Shown here: positions 28,034 to 35,799 of the stretch, one piece after another
How the letters are laid out: each line of letters opens with the position of its first letter
How positions within the stretch are numbered: position 1 is the stretch's first letter
Translations under genes and position numbers: made by a program
Notes under the pieces: model-generated
What the model was told of the DNA's origin: nothing
Database searches by the model: none
Seen by the model: only the letters and a program-made list of their open reading frames with translations
Source: Pseudomonas sp. DTU_2021_1001937_2_SI_NGA_ILE_001
GTDB taxonomy: Bacteria > Pseudomonadota > Gammaproteobacteria > Pseudomonadales > Pseudomonadaceae
Reading direction: 5' to 3'
DNA: 64,000 bases
Assembly: GCF_032463525.1 (NCBI RefSeq)
Contig: NZ_CP135971.1
Location: 3,224,001 to 3,288,000 of the forward strand

Positions 28034-29092
28034 TCAGGCCGACGCGGCGTCGTAGAACAGCGCGCTGCTCTGCTGCTCCACCAGGGCTTGCTCGATGGCC
28101 GCCTGGTGCACTTCGTCGGCATGCTCTTCACGGGCCTCAGGCTGGATGCCCAGACGCGCGAACAGCTGCATGTCCTTGTCGGCCTGCGGGTTGCCAGTGG
28201 TCAGCAGTTTTTCGCCGTAGAAGATCGAGTTGGCGCCGGCGAAGAACGCCAGGGCCTGCATCTGCTCGTTCATCGCTTCACGCCCGGCCGACAGCCGCAC
28301 GTGCGACTTGGGCATGAGGATGCGTGCCACCGCCAGCATGCGGATGAAGTCGAAGGGGTCGACGTCTTCGGCGTTTTCCAGCGGCGTGCCGGCCACCTTG
28401 ACCAGCATGTTGATCGGCACCGACTCCGGGTGCTCGGGCAGGTTGGCCAGCTGGATCAGCAGGCCGGCGCGGTCGTCCAGCGACTCGCCCATGCCGAGAA
28501 TGCCACCGGAGCAGATCTTCATGCCCGCGTCGCGCACGTAGGCCAGGGTCTGCAGGCGTTCGCTGTAGGTACGGGTGGTGATGATGCTGCCGTAGAACTC
28601 CGGCGAGGTGTCGAGGTTGTGGTTGTAGTAGTCCAGGCCGGCTTCGGCCAGGGCTTCGGTCTGCTCGCGGTCGAGCTTGCCGAGGGTCATGCAGGTTTCC
28701 AGGCCCATGGCCTTCACGCCTTTGACCATTTCCAGCACGTAGGGCATGTCTTTGGCCGAAGGGTGCTTCCAGGCCGCCCCCATGCAGAAGCGCGTGGAGC
28801 CGATGGCCTTGGCCCGTGCGGCCTCTTCCAGCACCTTCTGCACTTCCATCAGCTTCTGCTTGTCCAGCCCGGTGTTGTAATGGCCCGACTGCGGGCAGTA
28901 CTTGCAGTCCTCGGGGCAGGCGCCGGTCTTGATCGACAGCAACGTGGAAACCTGTACGCGGTTGGCGTCGAAATGCGCGCGGTGCACTGTCTGCGCCTGA
29001 AACAGCAGGTCATTGAACGGCTGCTGAAACAGCGCCTTGACCTCGGCTAAAGTCCAGTCGTGACGCAGGGTAGCGGTAGTGCTGGCGCTCAT
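28034..29092 (-). CDS. bioB: Biotin synthase
   Basis: Radical-SAM enzyme that inserts sulfur into dethiobiotin. The 352-residue protein has the CxxxCxxC cluster motif at Cys59, Cys63 and Cys66 ([11 protein letters not shown]), and [12 protein letters not shown]. The start at 29092 ([13 protein letters not shown]) was chosen over an upstream in-frame codon that lies in the divergent promoter. First gene of bioBFHCD. A BirA-like operator is found about 105 bases upstream. Confidence 0.95.
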   Translation of the reverse strand: MSASTTATLRHDWTLAEVKALFQQPFNDLLFQAQTVHRAHFDANRVQVSTLLSIKTGACPEDCKYCPQSGHYNTGLDKQKLMEVQKVLEEAARAKAIGSTRFCMGAAWKHPSAKDMPYVLEMVKGVKAMGLETCMTLGKLDREQTEALAEAGLDYYNHNLDTSPEFYGSIITTRTYSERLQTLAYVRDAGMKICSGGILGMGESLDDRAGLLIQLANLPEHPESVPINMLVKVAGTPLENAEDVDPFDFIRMLAVARILMPKSHVRLSAGREAMNEQMQALAFFAGANSIFYGEKLLTTGNPQADKDMQLFARLGIQPEAREEHADEVHQAAIEQALVEQQSSALFYDAASA

Positions 29093-29191
29093 CGGCGGCT
29101 CCTTGTAGGGGAATGGACGACGCGCCGGGGCAAAGACCCCACGCACGACACGGTTGTCCGGCAAGATTTCCGGCATAGTCAGGGAGCGGCC

Positions 29192-29926
29192 ATGCTCTGT
29201 CAACCATACGAATATGATCAGGTTTACATCTGGTTAAAAAACAAACAGACCTGTTTGTTATGTGACGAACCCAGCGACACCACGTTGTGCATCTGCGTAG
29301 CCTGTGAAGCCGAACTGCCCTGGCTTGGCGAGCAGTGCAGCCGCTGCGCCCTGCCCCTCGATGCACCTTCGACCTGTTGCCGCTCCTGCGACCAGCGGCC
29401 ACCGGCCTTCACCACCGTCGCCACACCCTGGCGTTACGAATTCGTCGTCGACCGCCTGATCACCCGCTTCAAGCACCACAGCCAGTGGCCGCTGGGCAAG
29501 CTGCTCGCCGACCTGCTGGGCCTGTACCTGCAGCACCGCTTCGACGAATGCCTGCAGCGCCCCGATGCCTTGCTGCCGGTGCCCCTGGCCCGTGCACGCC
29601 TGCGTCGGCGGGGCTTCAACCAGTCGGCCATGCTGGCCGGCTGGCTGGGCAAGGCGCTGGGCCTGGAGGTGGATGAACGGCAACTGCGGCGGGTTCGTGA
29701 TACACCGCCCCAGCAGGGCCTGGACGCCAAGGCGCGGCGCCGCAACCTCGCCGGGGCCTTCGCTCTGGCGGACCCGGCGAGCATCGCGGGCCGACACCTG
29801 GCGCTGGTCGACGACGTACTCACCACCGGCACCACCGCGCAGCTCATCGCCCGCCAGTTGCTCGATGCCGGGGCACGGCGTGTCGACGTCTATTGCCTGG
29901 CCCGTACCCCTGCGCCGCAGGACTGA
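29192..29926 (+). CDS. ComF family phosphoribosyltransferase-like protein
   Basis: A 244-residue ComF-type protein linked to DNA uptake in competent bacteria. The N-terminal zinc-finger-like part has CLLC, CICVAC, CSRC and CCRSC pairs within about residues 19-70. The C-terminal PRTase domain has [20 protein letters not shown] and the PRPP loop [14 protein letters not shown] near residue 205. The start at 29192 follows GGGAG. It is divergent from bioB; a candidate BirA operator and a strong inverted repeat overlap its first 23 codons. Confidence 0.88.
   Translation: MLCQPYEYDQVYIWLKNKQTCLLCDEPSDTTLCICVACEAELPWLGEQCSRCALPLDAPSTCCRSCDQRPPAFTTVATPWRYEFVVDRLITRFKHHSQWPLGKLLADLLGLYLQHRFDECLQRPDALLPVPLARARLRRRGFNQSAMLAGWLGKALGLEVDERQLRRVRDTPPQQGLDAKARRRNLAGAFALADPASIAGRHLALVDDVLTTGTTAQLIARQLLDAGARRVDVYCLARTPAPQD
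29198..29228. promoter_or_regulatory. Candidate BirA operator for the biotin operon
   Basis: TGTCAACC (29198-29205) and GGTTTACA (29221-29228) are inverted half-sites with one mismatch and a 15-base spacer, matching the known BirA pattern TGTAAACC-N14/15-GGTTTACA of proteobacteria. It is about 105 bases upstream of bioB and overlaps the 5' end of comF. Repression of bioB by BirA with biotinyl-AMP is the expected role. Confidence 0.6.
29240..29259. promoter_or_regulatory. Perfect 9-bp inverted repeat in the 5' end of comF
   Basis: AACAAACAG and CTGTTTGTT are separated by AC. The AT-rich dyad lies in codons 17-23 of comF and 12 bases from the BirA-like site, about 150 bases upstream of bioB. 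It resembles a TetR-type operator more than coding sequence needs. Confidence 0.45.
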
Positions 29927-29947
29927 AGCCGCCACGCCCCTGAACAC

Positions 29948-30088
29948 AATACGGGTCAGCTTGGCCGGGTAGGAGCGGCTTCAGCCGCGAAGCGACCGCC
30001 TGTTCACAGCAGATGCAGTGATTTTCCTGGCGCTTTCGCGGCTAAAGCCGCTCCCACCGGGCCACATGCCGCTTAAGCGAACGGTATT
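29948..30088. repeat. REPIN/MITE-like element (type A core, minus orientation)
   Basis: The ends AATACGGGTCAGCTTG and AAGCGAACGGTATT are imperfect inverted repeats 141 bp apart. Inside is the type A unit: GGTAGGAGCGGCTTCAGCCG, the spacer with TGTTCACAGCAGATGCAGTG, and GCGGCTAAAGCCGCTCCCACC. Confidence 0.7.
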
Positions 30089-30144
30089 GGCTTTAGCCGG
30101 GATTACCCTAGACTCACGCCATCACCCGCCATGCAGCCGTACCC

Positions 30145-30909
30145 ATGTCGCTATCGCCCTCGCTAAGCCAGTACATCGTCCGTCGCCCGCAACGCCTGGC
30201 CCTGTTGCAGCACATCGCCGAACAGGGCTCCATCACCCGCGCCGCCAAGAGCGCCGGCCTGAGCTACAAGGCCGCCTGGGATGCCATCGATGAACTCAAC
30301 AACCTGTCCAACCACCCGCTGGTGGAGCGCAGCGTCGGCGGGCGCGGCGGTGGCGGCGCCAAGCTGTCGCCGGAAGGTGAACGCGTGTTGCGTCTGTACC
30401 AACGCCTGCAAGCGCTGCAAACCCAGCTGCTGGAAGCCGCCGAAGACGGCGCCGACCTGGAGCTGCTCAGCCGCCTGACCCTGCGCACCAGTGCCCGTAA
30501 CCAGTTGCTGGGGCACATCAAGGACATTCAGCGCCAGGGCCTCAACGACCTGGTCAGCCTGGAGCTGGCCGGTGGTGGCCTGATCGACGCGCAGATCACC
30601 CACGACAGCAGCCAGCGCCTGGAGCTGCGTCCCGGCGCCGAAGTGATGGCGTTGATCAAGGCCGGCTGGCTCGACCTGCTGGCCGCCGATCACGCGCCTG
30701 CGGCCGGCTACAACGCCCTGCACGGCGAGATCGACACCGTGGTCGAAGCCCATGGCGGCCCCAGCGAAGTGCGCATCGCGCTGCCCAGCGGCCAGGTGCT
30801 CTGCGCCCTGGCCGCGCCGGCCCGCCTGCATGCGCTGGGGCTCAGGGCCGGCAGCGGCGTGGTCGCGCAGTTCGCACCGGCCCAGGTGCTGTTGGGTACG
30901 GTGGTGTAG
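30145..30909 (+). CDS. modE: ModE-type molybdate-responsive regulator
   Basis: A 254-residue regulator. The N-terminal LysR-like helix-turn-helix (GSITRAAKSAGLSYKAAWDA) covers about residues 20-60 with the ModE-specific NHPLVERSVGGRGGGGAKLS wing. The C terminus has two Mop/TOBE domains: RTSARNQLLGHIKDIQRQ near residue 113 and the second from about 180. Molybdate binding by the Mop pair is known for E. coli ModE. No modABC genes are adjacent here. Confidence 0.88.
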   Translation: MSLSPSLSQYIVRRPQRLALLQHIAEQGSITRAAKSAGLSYKAAWDAIDELNNLSNHPLVERSVGGRGGGGAKLSPEGERVLRLYQRLQALQTQLLEAAEDGADLELLSRLTLRTSARNQLLGHIKDIQRQGLNDLVSLELAGGGLIDAQITHDSSQRLELRPGAEVMALIKAGWLDLLAADHAPAAGYNALHGEIDTVVEAHGGPSEVRIALPSGQVLCALAAPARLHALGLRAGSGVVAQFAPAQVLLGTVV

Positions 30910-30989
30910 GGGGGAGTTGTCGTCACCCGGTCGACACAATTTCGTCATGACGGTCACTTAATGTTACGGCCATATTCGTGGGAGCCGTG

Positions 30990-32894
30990 ATGATGAAACT
31001 ATTAAAAGACCACCAATCCACCGACCTCGAGAAGATGGTTGGCCTCACCCGCCGCAGCTTCATCGGCGCCGGAACCCTGTGTGGTGCGGCGCTGTTCCTC
31101 GGCGGCGACCTGCTCAGCCGCAGCGCCCTGGCCGTGGGTGTCAGCGAAGGCAACAGCCAGTTGCTGGGCTTCACCGGCATCAAGGCCAGCGGCGACGACA
31201 ACATCAGCCTGCCGCCCGGCTACAAGGCCAACGTACTGATCAGCTGGGGCCAGCCGCTGCACGCCGATGGCCCGGCCTTCGCCCCCTCTGGCAAAGGCAC
31301 GGCTGAAGCTCAGGAAGTGCAGTTCGGTGACAACAACGACGGCATGAGCCTGTTCCCGATCCCCGGCAAGCCGGACCACGCACTGCTGGCGATCAATAAC
31401 GAATACACCAACTACCGCTACCTCTACGAACACGGCAAGGAACCGGCTTCCGCCGAGGAAGTGCGCAAGGCCCTGGCCGCCGAAGGCGTCTCGGTGATCG
31501 AGATCCAGCGCGTCAAAGGCCAGTGGCAGTTCGTCCAGGGTTCGCGCTACAACCGCCGCATCCACGGCAACACGCCGATCACCCTGAGCGGCCCCGCCGC
31601 TGGCCACGAATGGCTGAAGACCGCCGCCGACAGCAGCGGCCGCCATGTGCTGGGCACCTTCCAGAACTGCGCCAACGGCAAGACCCCGTGGGGCACTTAC
31701 CTGACCTGCGAAGAGAACTTCACCGACTGCTTCGGCAGCAGCGACCCGCAGCAGAAGTTCGACGCCGGCATGAAGCGCTATGGCGTGGTGGCCGCCAGCA
31801 AGGAGATCAACTGGCACGTGCACGACCCACGCTTCGACGTGGCGAAGAACCCCAACGAGATCAACCGTCACGGCTGGGTGGTGGAAATCGACCCCTTCGA
31901 TCCCAAGTCCACACCGGTCAAGCGCACCGCCCTGGGCCGCTTCAAGCATGAGAACGCGGCCCTGGCGGAAACCCGCGGTGGCCGCGCCGTGGTGTACATG
32001 GGCGACGACGAGCGCGGCGAGTTCATCTACAAGTTCATCAGCCGCGACAAGATCAACCACAAGGACGCCAAGGCCAACCGCGACCTGCTCGACCACGGCA
32101 CCCTGTACGTGGCGCAGTTCGATGGCGGCGACGGCAACCCGGACCATCCGAAGGGCAAGGGCCGCTGGATCGAGCTGATCCACGGCAAGAACGGCCTGGA
32201 CGCCGCCGCCGGCTTCAACAACCAGGCCGAAGTGCTGATTCATGCCCGCATGGCTGCCAGCGTGGTCAAGGCCACGCGCATGGACCGCCCGGAGTGGATC
32301 GTGGTCAGCCCCAAGGATGGCCAGGTGTATTGCACCCTGACCAACAACGTCAAACGCGGCGACGACGGCCAACCGGTCGGCGGCCCCAACCCGCGGGCGA
32401 AGAACCAGTACGGGCAGATCCTGCGCTGGCGTGAAGCCGGCGATAACGCCTCGGCCATGGAGTTCGAGTGGGACCTGTTCGTGGTCGCCGGCAACCCGAC
32501 CGTGCATGCCGGCACGCCGCAAGGCGGTTCCAGTAACGTCACCGCGCAGAACATGTTCAACAGCCCCGACGGCCTGGGCTTCGACGCCGCCGGGCGGCTG
32601 TGGATCCTCACCGACGGCGACACCAGCGACAAGGGCGACTTCGCCGGCATGGGCAACAACCAGATGCTCTGCGCCGACCCGCGCAGCGGCGAGATTCGCC
32701 GCTTCATGGTCGGGCCGATCGGCTGCGAGGTCACTGGCATCAGCTTTGCGCCGGACTACAAGACGATGTTCGTCGGCATCCAGCACCCAGGCGAGAACGG
32801 CGGCTCGACCTTCCCCGAGCACCTGCCCAACGGCAAGCCACGCTCCTCGGTGATGGCGATCACCCGCGACGACGGTGGCATCATCGGCGCCTGA
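30990..32894 (+). CDS. PhoX-family (DUF839) alkaline phosphatase, Tat-exported
   Basis: A 634-residue periplasmic protein. The Tat signal LTRRSFIGAGTLCGAALFLG is near residues 17-36. PhoX signatures follow: NNDGMSLFPIPGKPDHALLAINNEYTN region, LTCEENFTDCF, HGWVVEIDPFDPKSTPVKRT and the C-terminal GPIGCEVTGISFAPDYKTMF. PhoX is a calcium/iron phosphomonoesterase made under phosphate starvation. The start at 30990 follows GGGAG by five bases; ATG at 30993 is a close alternative. No clear Pho box was found upstream. Confidence 0.88.
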   Translation: MMKLLKDHQSTDLEKMVGLTRRSFIGAGTLCGAALFLGGDLLSRSALAVGVSEGNSQLLGFTGIKASGDDNISLPPGYKANVLISWGQPLHADGPAFAPSGKGTAEAQEVQFGDNNDGMSLFPIPGKPDHALLAINNEYTNYRYLYEHGKEPASAEEVRKALAAEGVSVIEIQRVKGQWQFVQGSRYNRRIHGNTPITLSGPAAGHEWLKTAADSSGRHVLGTFQNCANGKTPWGTYLTCEENFTDCFGSSDPQQKFDAGMKRYGVVAASKEINWHVHDPRFDVAKNPNEINRHGWVVEIDPFDPKSTPVKRTALGRFKHENAALAETRGGRAVVYMGDDERGEFIYKFISRDKINHKDAKANRDLLDHGTLYVAQFDGGDGNPDHPKGKGRWIELIHGKNGLDAAAGFNNQAEVLIHARMAASVVKATRMDRPEWIVVSPKDGQVYCTLTNNVKRGDDGQPVGGPNPRAKNQYGQILRWREAGDNASAMEFEWDLFVVAGNPTVHAGTPQGGSSNVTAQNMFNSPDGLGFDAAGRLWILTDGDTSDKGDFAGMGNNQMLCADPRSGEIRRFMVGPIGCEVTGISFAPDYKTMFVGIQHPGENGGSTFPEHLPNGKPRSSVMAITRDDGGIIGA

Positions 32895-32924
32895 ACACGC
32901 AGGTGAATCGCGCGCCTGTGCTCT

Positions 32925-33078
32925 TGTTGCAGCGTGCTCGCGAAGAGGCCGGCTTTTGTTGGAGCCAGCTTGCTCGCGAAAAAACCGACACCGGATGCGA
33001 GCATGACGCCGGTTTCGCCACCCTGTGGGACCGGCTTCAGCCGGGAAGCCTTTCGCGGCTCAAGCCGCTCCCACAGGG
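32925..33078. repeat. Composite REP sequences
   Basis: The stretch between phoX and srkA holds no gene. It has two type B arms in tandem (TTGCAGCGTGCTCGCGAAGA near 32930 and GTTGGAGCCAGCTTGCTCGC near 32957), then a type A doublet at 33021-33078 whose ends, CCCTGTGGGA and its near complement, form a long hairpin. Confidence 0.65.
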
Positions 33079-33196
33079 TGAACTGCTGTAACGGCGAATT
33101 TGCCGCTACCTGTGCCGGCCAATCGGCTGCGACGACACCGCCGCCTGCGTTACCATCAGCGGTCTACGCAGCGGTTCGTTGCGCATAGGAGCCCGC

Positions 33197-34171
33197 ATGT
33201 CTCATCCTTTCGCAGCACTCACCCCCGACCTGGTTCTCGATGCCGTGGAAAGCATCGGCTTTCTCAGCGATGCCCGGGTCCTGGCCCTCAACAGTTACGA
33301 AAACCGTGTGTACCAGGTGGGCATCGAAGGCGAGCAGCCGCTGATCGCCAAGTTCTATCGCCCCGGGCGCTGGAGCAACGAGGCGATTCTCGAAGAACAC
33401 CGCTTCACCGCCGAACTGCAAGCCGTGGAGGTGCCGGTGGTTGCGCCCCTGGAGCACCAGGGCCGTACCCTGTTCGAACACGGCGATTTCCGCTTCACCC
33501 TGTTCCCGCGTCGCGGTGGCCGCGCTCCGGAGCCGGGCAACCTTGACCAGTTGTACCGCCTGGGCCAGTTGCTCGGCCGCCTGCATGCCGTCGGTTCCAC
33601 CCGCCCGTTCGAACACCGTGAAACCCTGGCCGTGCAGAACTTCGGCCACGACTCGGTGAACTACCTGCTCGACAACGGCTGCATTCCCCGCGACCTGCTG
33701 CCGGCCTACGAGTCGGTGGCCCGCGACCTGCTCAAGCGCATCGAAGACGCCTACGCCGCCACGCCACACGACAACATCCGCATGCACGGTGACTGTCACC
33801 CCGGCAACATGATCTGCCGCGACGAAGTCTTCCATATCGTCGACCTGGATGACTGCCGCATGGGTCCGGCAGTGCAGGACTTGTGGATGATGCTCGCCGG
33901 TGACCGCCAGGAATGCATGACCCAGCTGGCCGAACTGCTCGACGGCTACGACGAGTTCCACGACTTCGAACCGCGCCAGCTGGCACTGATCGAACCGCTG
34001 CGTGCCCTGCGCCTGATGCACTACAGCGCGTGGCTGGCACGCCGCTGGGACGACCCGGCTTTCCCGCACAGCTTCCCGTGGTTCGGCAGCGAGCGCTACT
34101 GGGGCGACCACATCCTGGCCCTGCGCGAACAGCTCGCCGCCCTGCGCGAAGAACCGCTGAAACGCTTCTGA
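33197..34171 (+). CDS. srkA: Stress response kinase A (YihE/RdoA family)
   Basis: A 324-residue Ser/Thr protein kinase of the APH-like fold. The nucleotide Lys is in PLIAKFYRPGRWS; the catalytic loop is MHGDCHPGNMI near residue 200 and the metal-binding segment is IVDLDDCRMGP. The C-terminal FPWFGSERYWGDHI is typical of the family. The start at 33197 follows AGGAG. In E. coli the kinase protects against Cpx-linked stress and toxin MazF. Confidence 0.9.
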   Translation: MSHPFAALTPDLVLDAVESIGFLSDARVLALNSYENRVYQVGIEGEQPLIAKFYRPGRWSNEAILEEHRFTAELQAVEVPVVAPLEHQGRTLFEHGDFRFTLFPRRGGRAPEPGNLDQLYRLGQLLGRLHAVGSTRPFEHRETLAVQNFGHDSVNYLLDNGCIPRDLLPAYESVARDLLKRIEDAYAATPHDNIRMHGDCHPGNMICRDEVFHIVDLDDCRMGPAVQDLWMMLAGDRQECMTQLAELLDGYDEFHDFEPRQLALIEPLRALRLMHYSAWLARRWDDPAFPHSFPWFGSERYWGDHILALREQLAALREEPLKRF

Positions 34172-34238
34172 TCCATCCGGCGCCTGCCGACGGCGCCCAC
34201 CACCACAATCACAAGATGTCGGTTACAAGGACTTTGCA

Positions 34239-35126
34239 ATGCACACTGCCAACCCGCGCCACGGCTACATTCTGGGCCTGTCGGCCTACATCATCTGGGG
34301 CCTGTTCCCCATGTACTTCAAACTCATCCAGTCGGTGCCGGCCCTGGAAATCATCATCCACCGCGCGCTGTGGTCCGCGCTGTTCGGTGCGCTGCTGCTG
34401 GCGGTATGGAAACACCCCGGCTGGTTCCGCGAACTGCGCGCCCACCCGCAGCGCTTCGCGATCCTGGCCTTCAGCGGCACGCTGATCGCCAGCAACTGGC
34501 TGATCTACGTGTGGGCGGTAAACAACGAGCGCATGCTCGAAGCCAGCCTGGGCTACTACATCAACCCGCTGGTCAACGTGCTGCTGGGCCTGCTGCTGCT
34601 CGGTGAGCGGCTGCGCCGCCTGCAATGGCTGGCCGTGGGCCTGGCGACCCTGGGCGTGGCCCAGCAGGTATGGCACGTCGGCAGCCTGCCCTGGGTGTCC
34701 TTGAGCCTGGCGCTGACCTTCGGCTTCTACGGTTTGATCCGCAAGCAGGCCCCGGTAGCCGCCCTGCCCGGCCTGGTGGTGGAAACCTGGCTGCTGGTGC
34801 CGCTGGCACTGGGCTGGCTGCTGCTGCACCCGGAGGCCAGCAGCCTGACCCCTGAAGTTGTCCACAGCCCGATGATCTTCTGGCTGGCCGCCGCCGGCCC
34901 GGTGACCCTGGTGCCGCTGGTGTGCTTCAACGCCGCCGCGCGTCACTTGCCGTATGCCACGCTGGGCTTCCTGCAATACATCGCCCCCACCCTGGTGATG
35001 CTGCTGGCGGTGCTGGTCTATGGCGAACACCTGGCGCCTTCTACCCTGGCGGCCTTCGCATTCATCTGGGCTGGCCTGGCGGTGTACAGCGTGGATGCCT
35101 GGTGGTCACTGCGCAAAATCAGCTGA
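34239..35126 (+). CDS. rarD: RarD-type EamA transporter
   Basis: A 295-residue membrane protein with about ten hydrophobic segments. The N terminus GYILGLSAYIIWGLFPMYFK and the segment SNWLIYVWAVNNERMLEASL plus GYYINPLVNVLLG are hallmarks of RarD. The E. coli protein is annotated as a chloramphenicol-sensitivity-linked permease; the substrate is not established. It follows srkA by about 67 bases. Confidence 0.92.
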   Translation: MHTANPRHGYILGLSAYIIWGLFPMYFKLIQSVPALEIIIHRALWSALFGALLLAVWKHPGWFRELRAHPQRFAILAFSGTLIASNWLIYVWAVNNERMLEASLGYYINPLVNVLLGLLLLGERLRRLQWLAVGLATLGVAQQVWHVGSLPWVSLSLALTFGFYGLIRKQAPVAALPGLVVETWLLVPLALGWLLLHPEASSLTPEVVHSPMIFWLAAAGPVTLVPLVCFNAAARHLPYATLGFLQYIAPTLVMLLAVLVYGEHLAPSTLAAFAFIWAGLAVYSVDAWWSLRKIS

Positions 35127-35142
35127 TCAAAAAACGAACAAA

Positions 35143-35177
35143 CCCTTGCAGCCCTTGATAAACAAGGCCTGCAAGGG
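35143..35177. terminator. Long imperfect hairpin after rarD
   Basis: CCCTTGCAGCCCTTG and CAAGGCCTGCAAGGG pair over 15 bases with one mismatch around ATAAA. On the minus strand the stem is followed by a T-rich run, so it could stop transcripts entering rarD from the right; on the plus strand it has no T-tract. Confidence 0.5.
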
Positions 35178-35189
35178 CTTGCCCCAAGC

Positions 35190-35311
35190 TTATCCACAGC
35201 CTCGCTCAAGCTAATTGTGCACAAGCGGGGGGTAATTGCCGTTTTTTTGACCAATCCCCGCCAAGCCTTACCCCGCAAGGCGCAACGCCTTGACTCCCCA
35301 GGTTATCCACA
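35190..35311 (+). other. Two consensus DnaA boxes
   Basis: TTATCCACA occurs exactly at 35190-35198 and 35303-35311, both on the plus strand, 113 bases apart in a non-coding stretch. Nothing else here resembles a replication origin. Confidence 0.5.
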
Positions 35312-35430
35312 GGGGTATGCAGGAAAAGCCTGAATAACCTTGGCTCCGCTCTTCAGCCCCTATGAGTCCCGACCCGTGCGGCAACTCACAACAGGGGCAG
35401 TGATTCTTCTGGCGCTTTCGCGGCTAAAGC

Positions 35431-35575
35431 TAATACTGGTCAGTTAAGAGCTCTTCGGCTTTTGTTGGAGCTTGCTCGCGAACAGGTCAGTAAACTCCAT
35501 GAATCTGCTGTGAACGTGACGCAGCCATCGCGAGCAAGCTCGCTCCAACGGTCTAATTGACCAGTATTGGTATTA
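35431..35575. mobile_element. 145-bp REPIN/MITE-like element inserted in a REP, with apparent 5-bp target duplication
   Basis: The left end TAATACTGGTCAGTTA and right end TAATTGACCAGTATTGGTATTA are imperfect inverted repeats. AAAGC flanks both sides (35426-35430 and 35576-35580). The flanks join into a type A REP (GCGGCTAAAGC then GGCTCCCCC). The core is a type B pair, GTTGGAGCTTGCTCGCGAAC and CATCGCGAGCAAGCTCGCTC. There is no coding capacity, so mobilisation in trans is assumed. Confidence 0.6.
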
Positions 35576-35799
35576 AAAGCGGCTCCCCCAACTCAATTAA
35601 TCATCAAATGACGCTAAAACAAGATAACTAAGTACCGCACTTTATCAACGCATTCATTTCATCCTGAACCGGTCGATGGATAACGGCTTTATACGTCCGC
35701 CATCAATAAAACCTCATCAATACGGCACGTGCCTATCAAGGTCCGGAATAACTTTCCGCGCCACGAACCCGCACGGCCATATTTCCAGGATGGAAAGAA

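Noticed and set aside
29962..30058. REP arrays as CRISPR
   Set aside because: Repeats are inverted pairs with conserved spacers and no regular direct repeats or cas genes.
30911..30970. GTCA/GTCG repeats before phoX as a Pho box
   Set aside because: The repeats do not keep the 11-bp period of CTGTCAT direct repeats.
35190..35311. Replication origin at the DnaA boxes
   Set aside because: Only two boxes, no AT-rich unwinding region and no dnaA, rpmH or parAB genes nearby.
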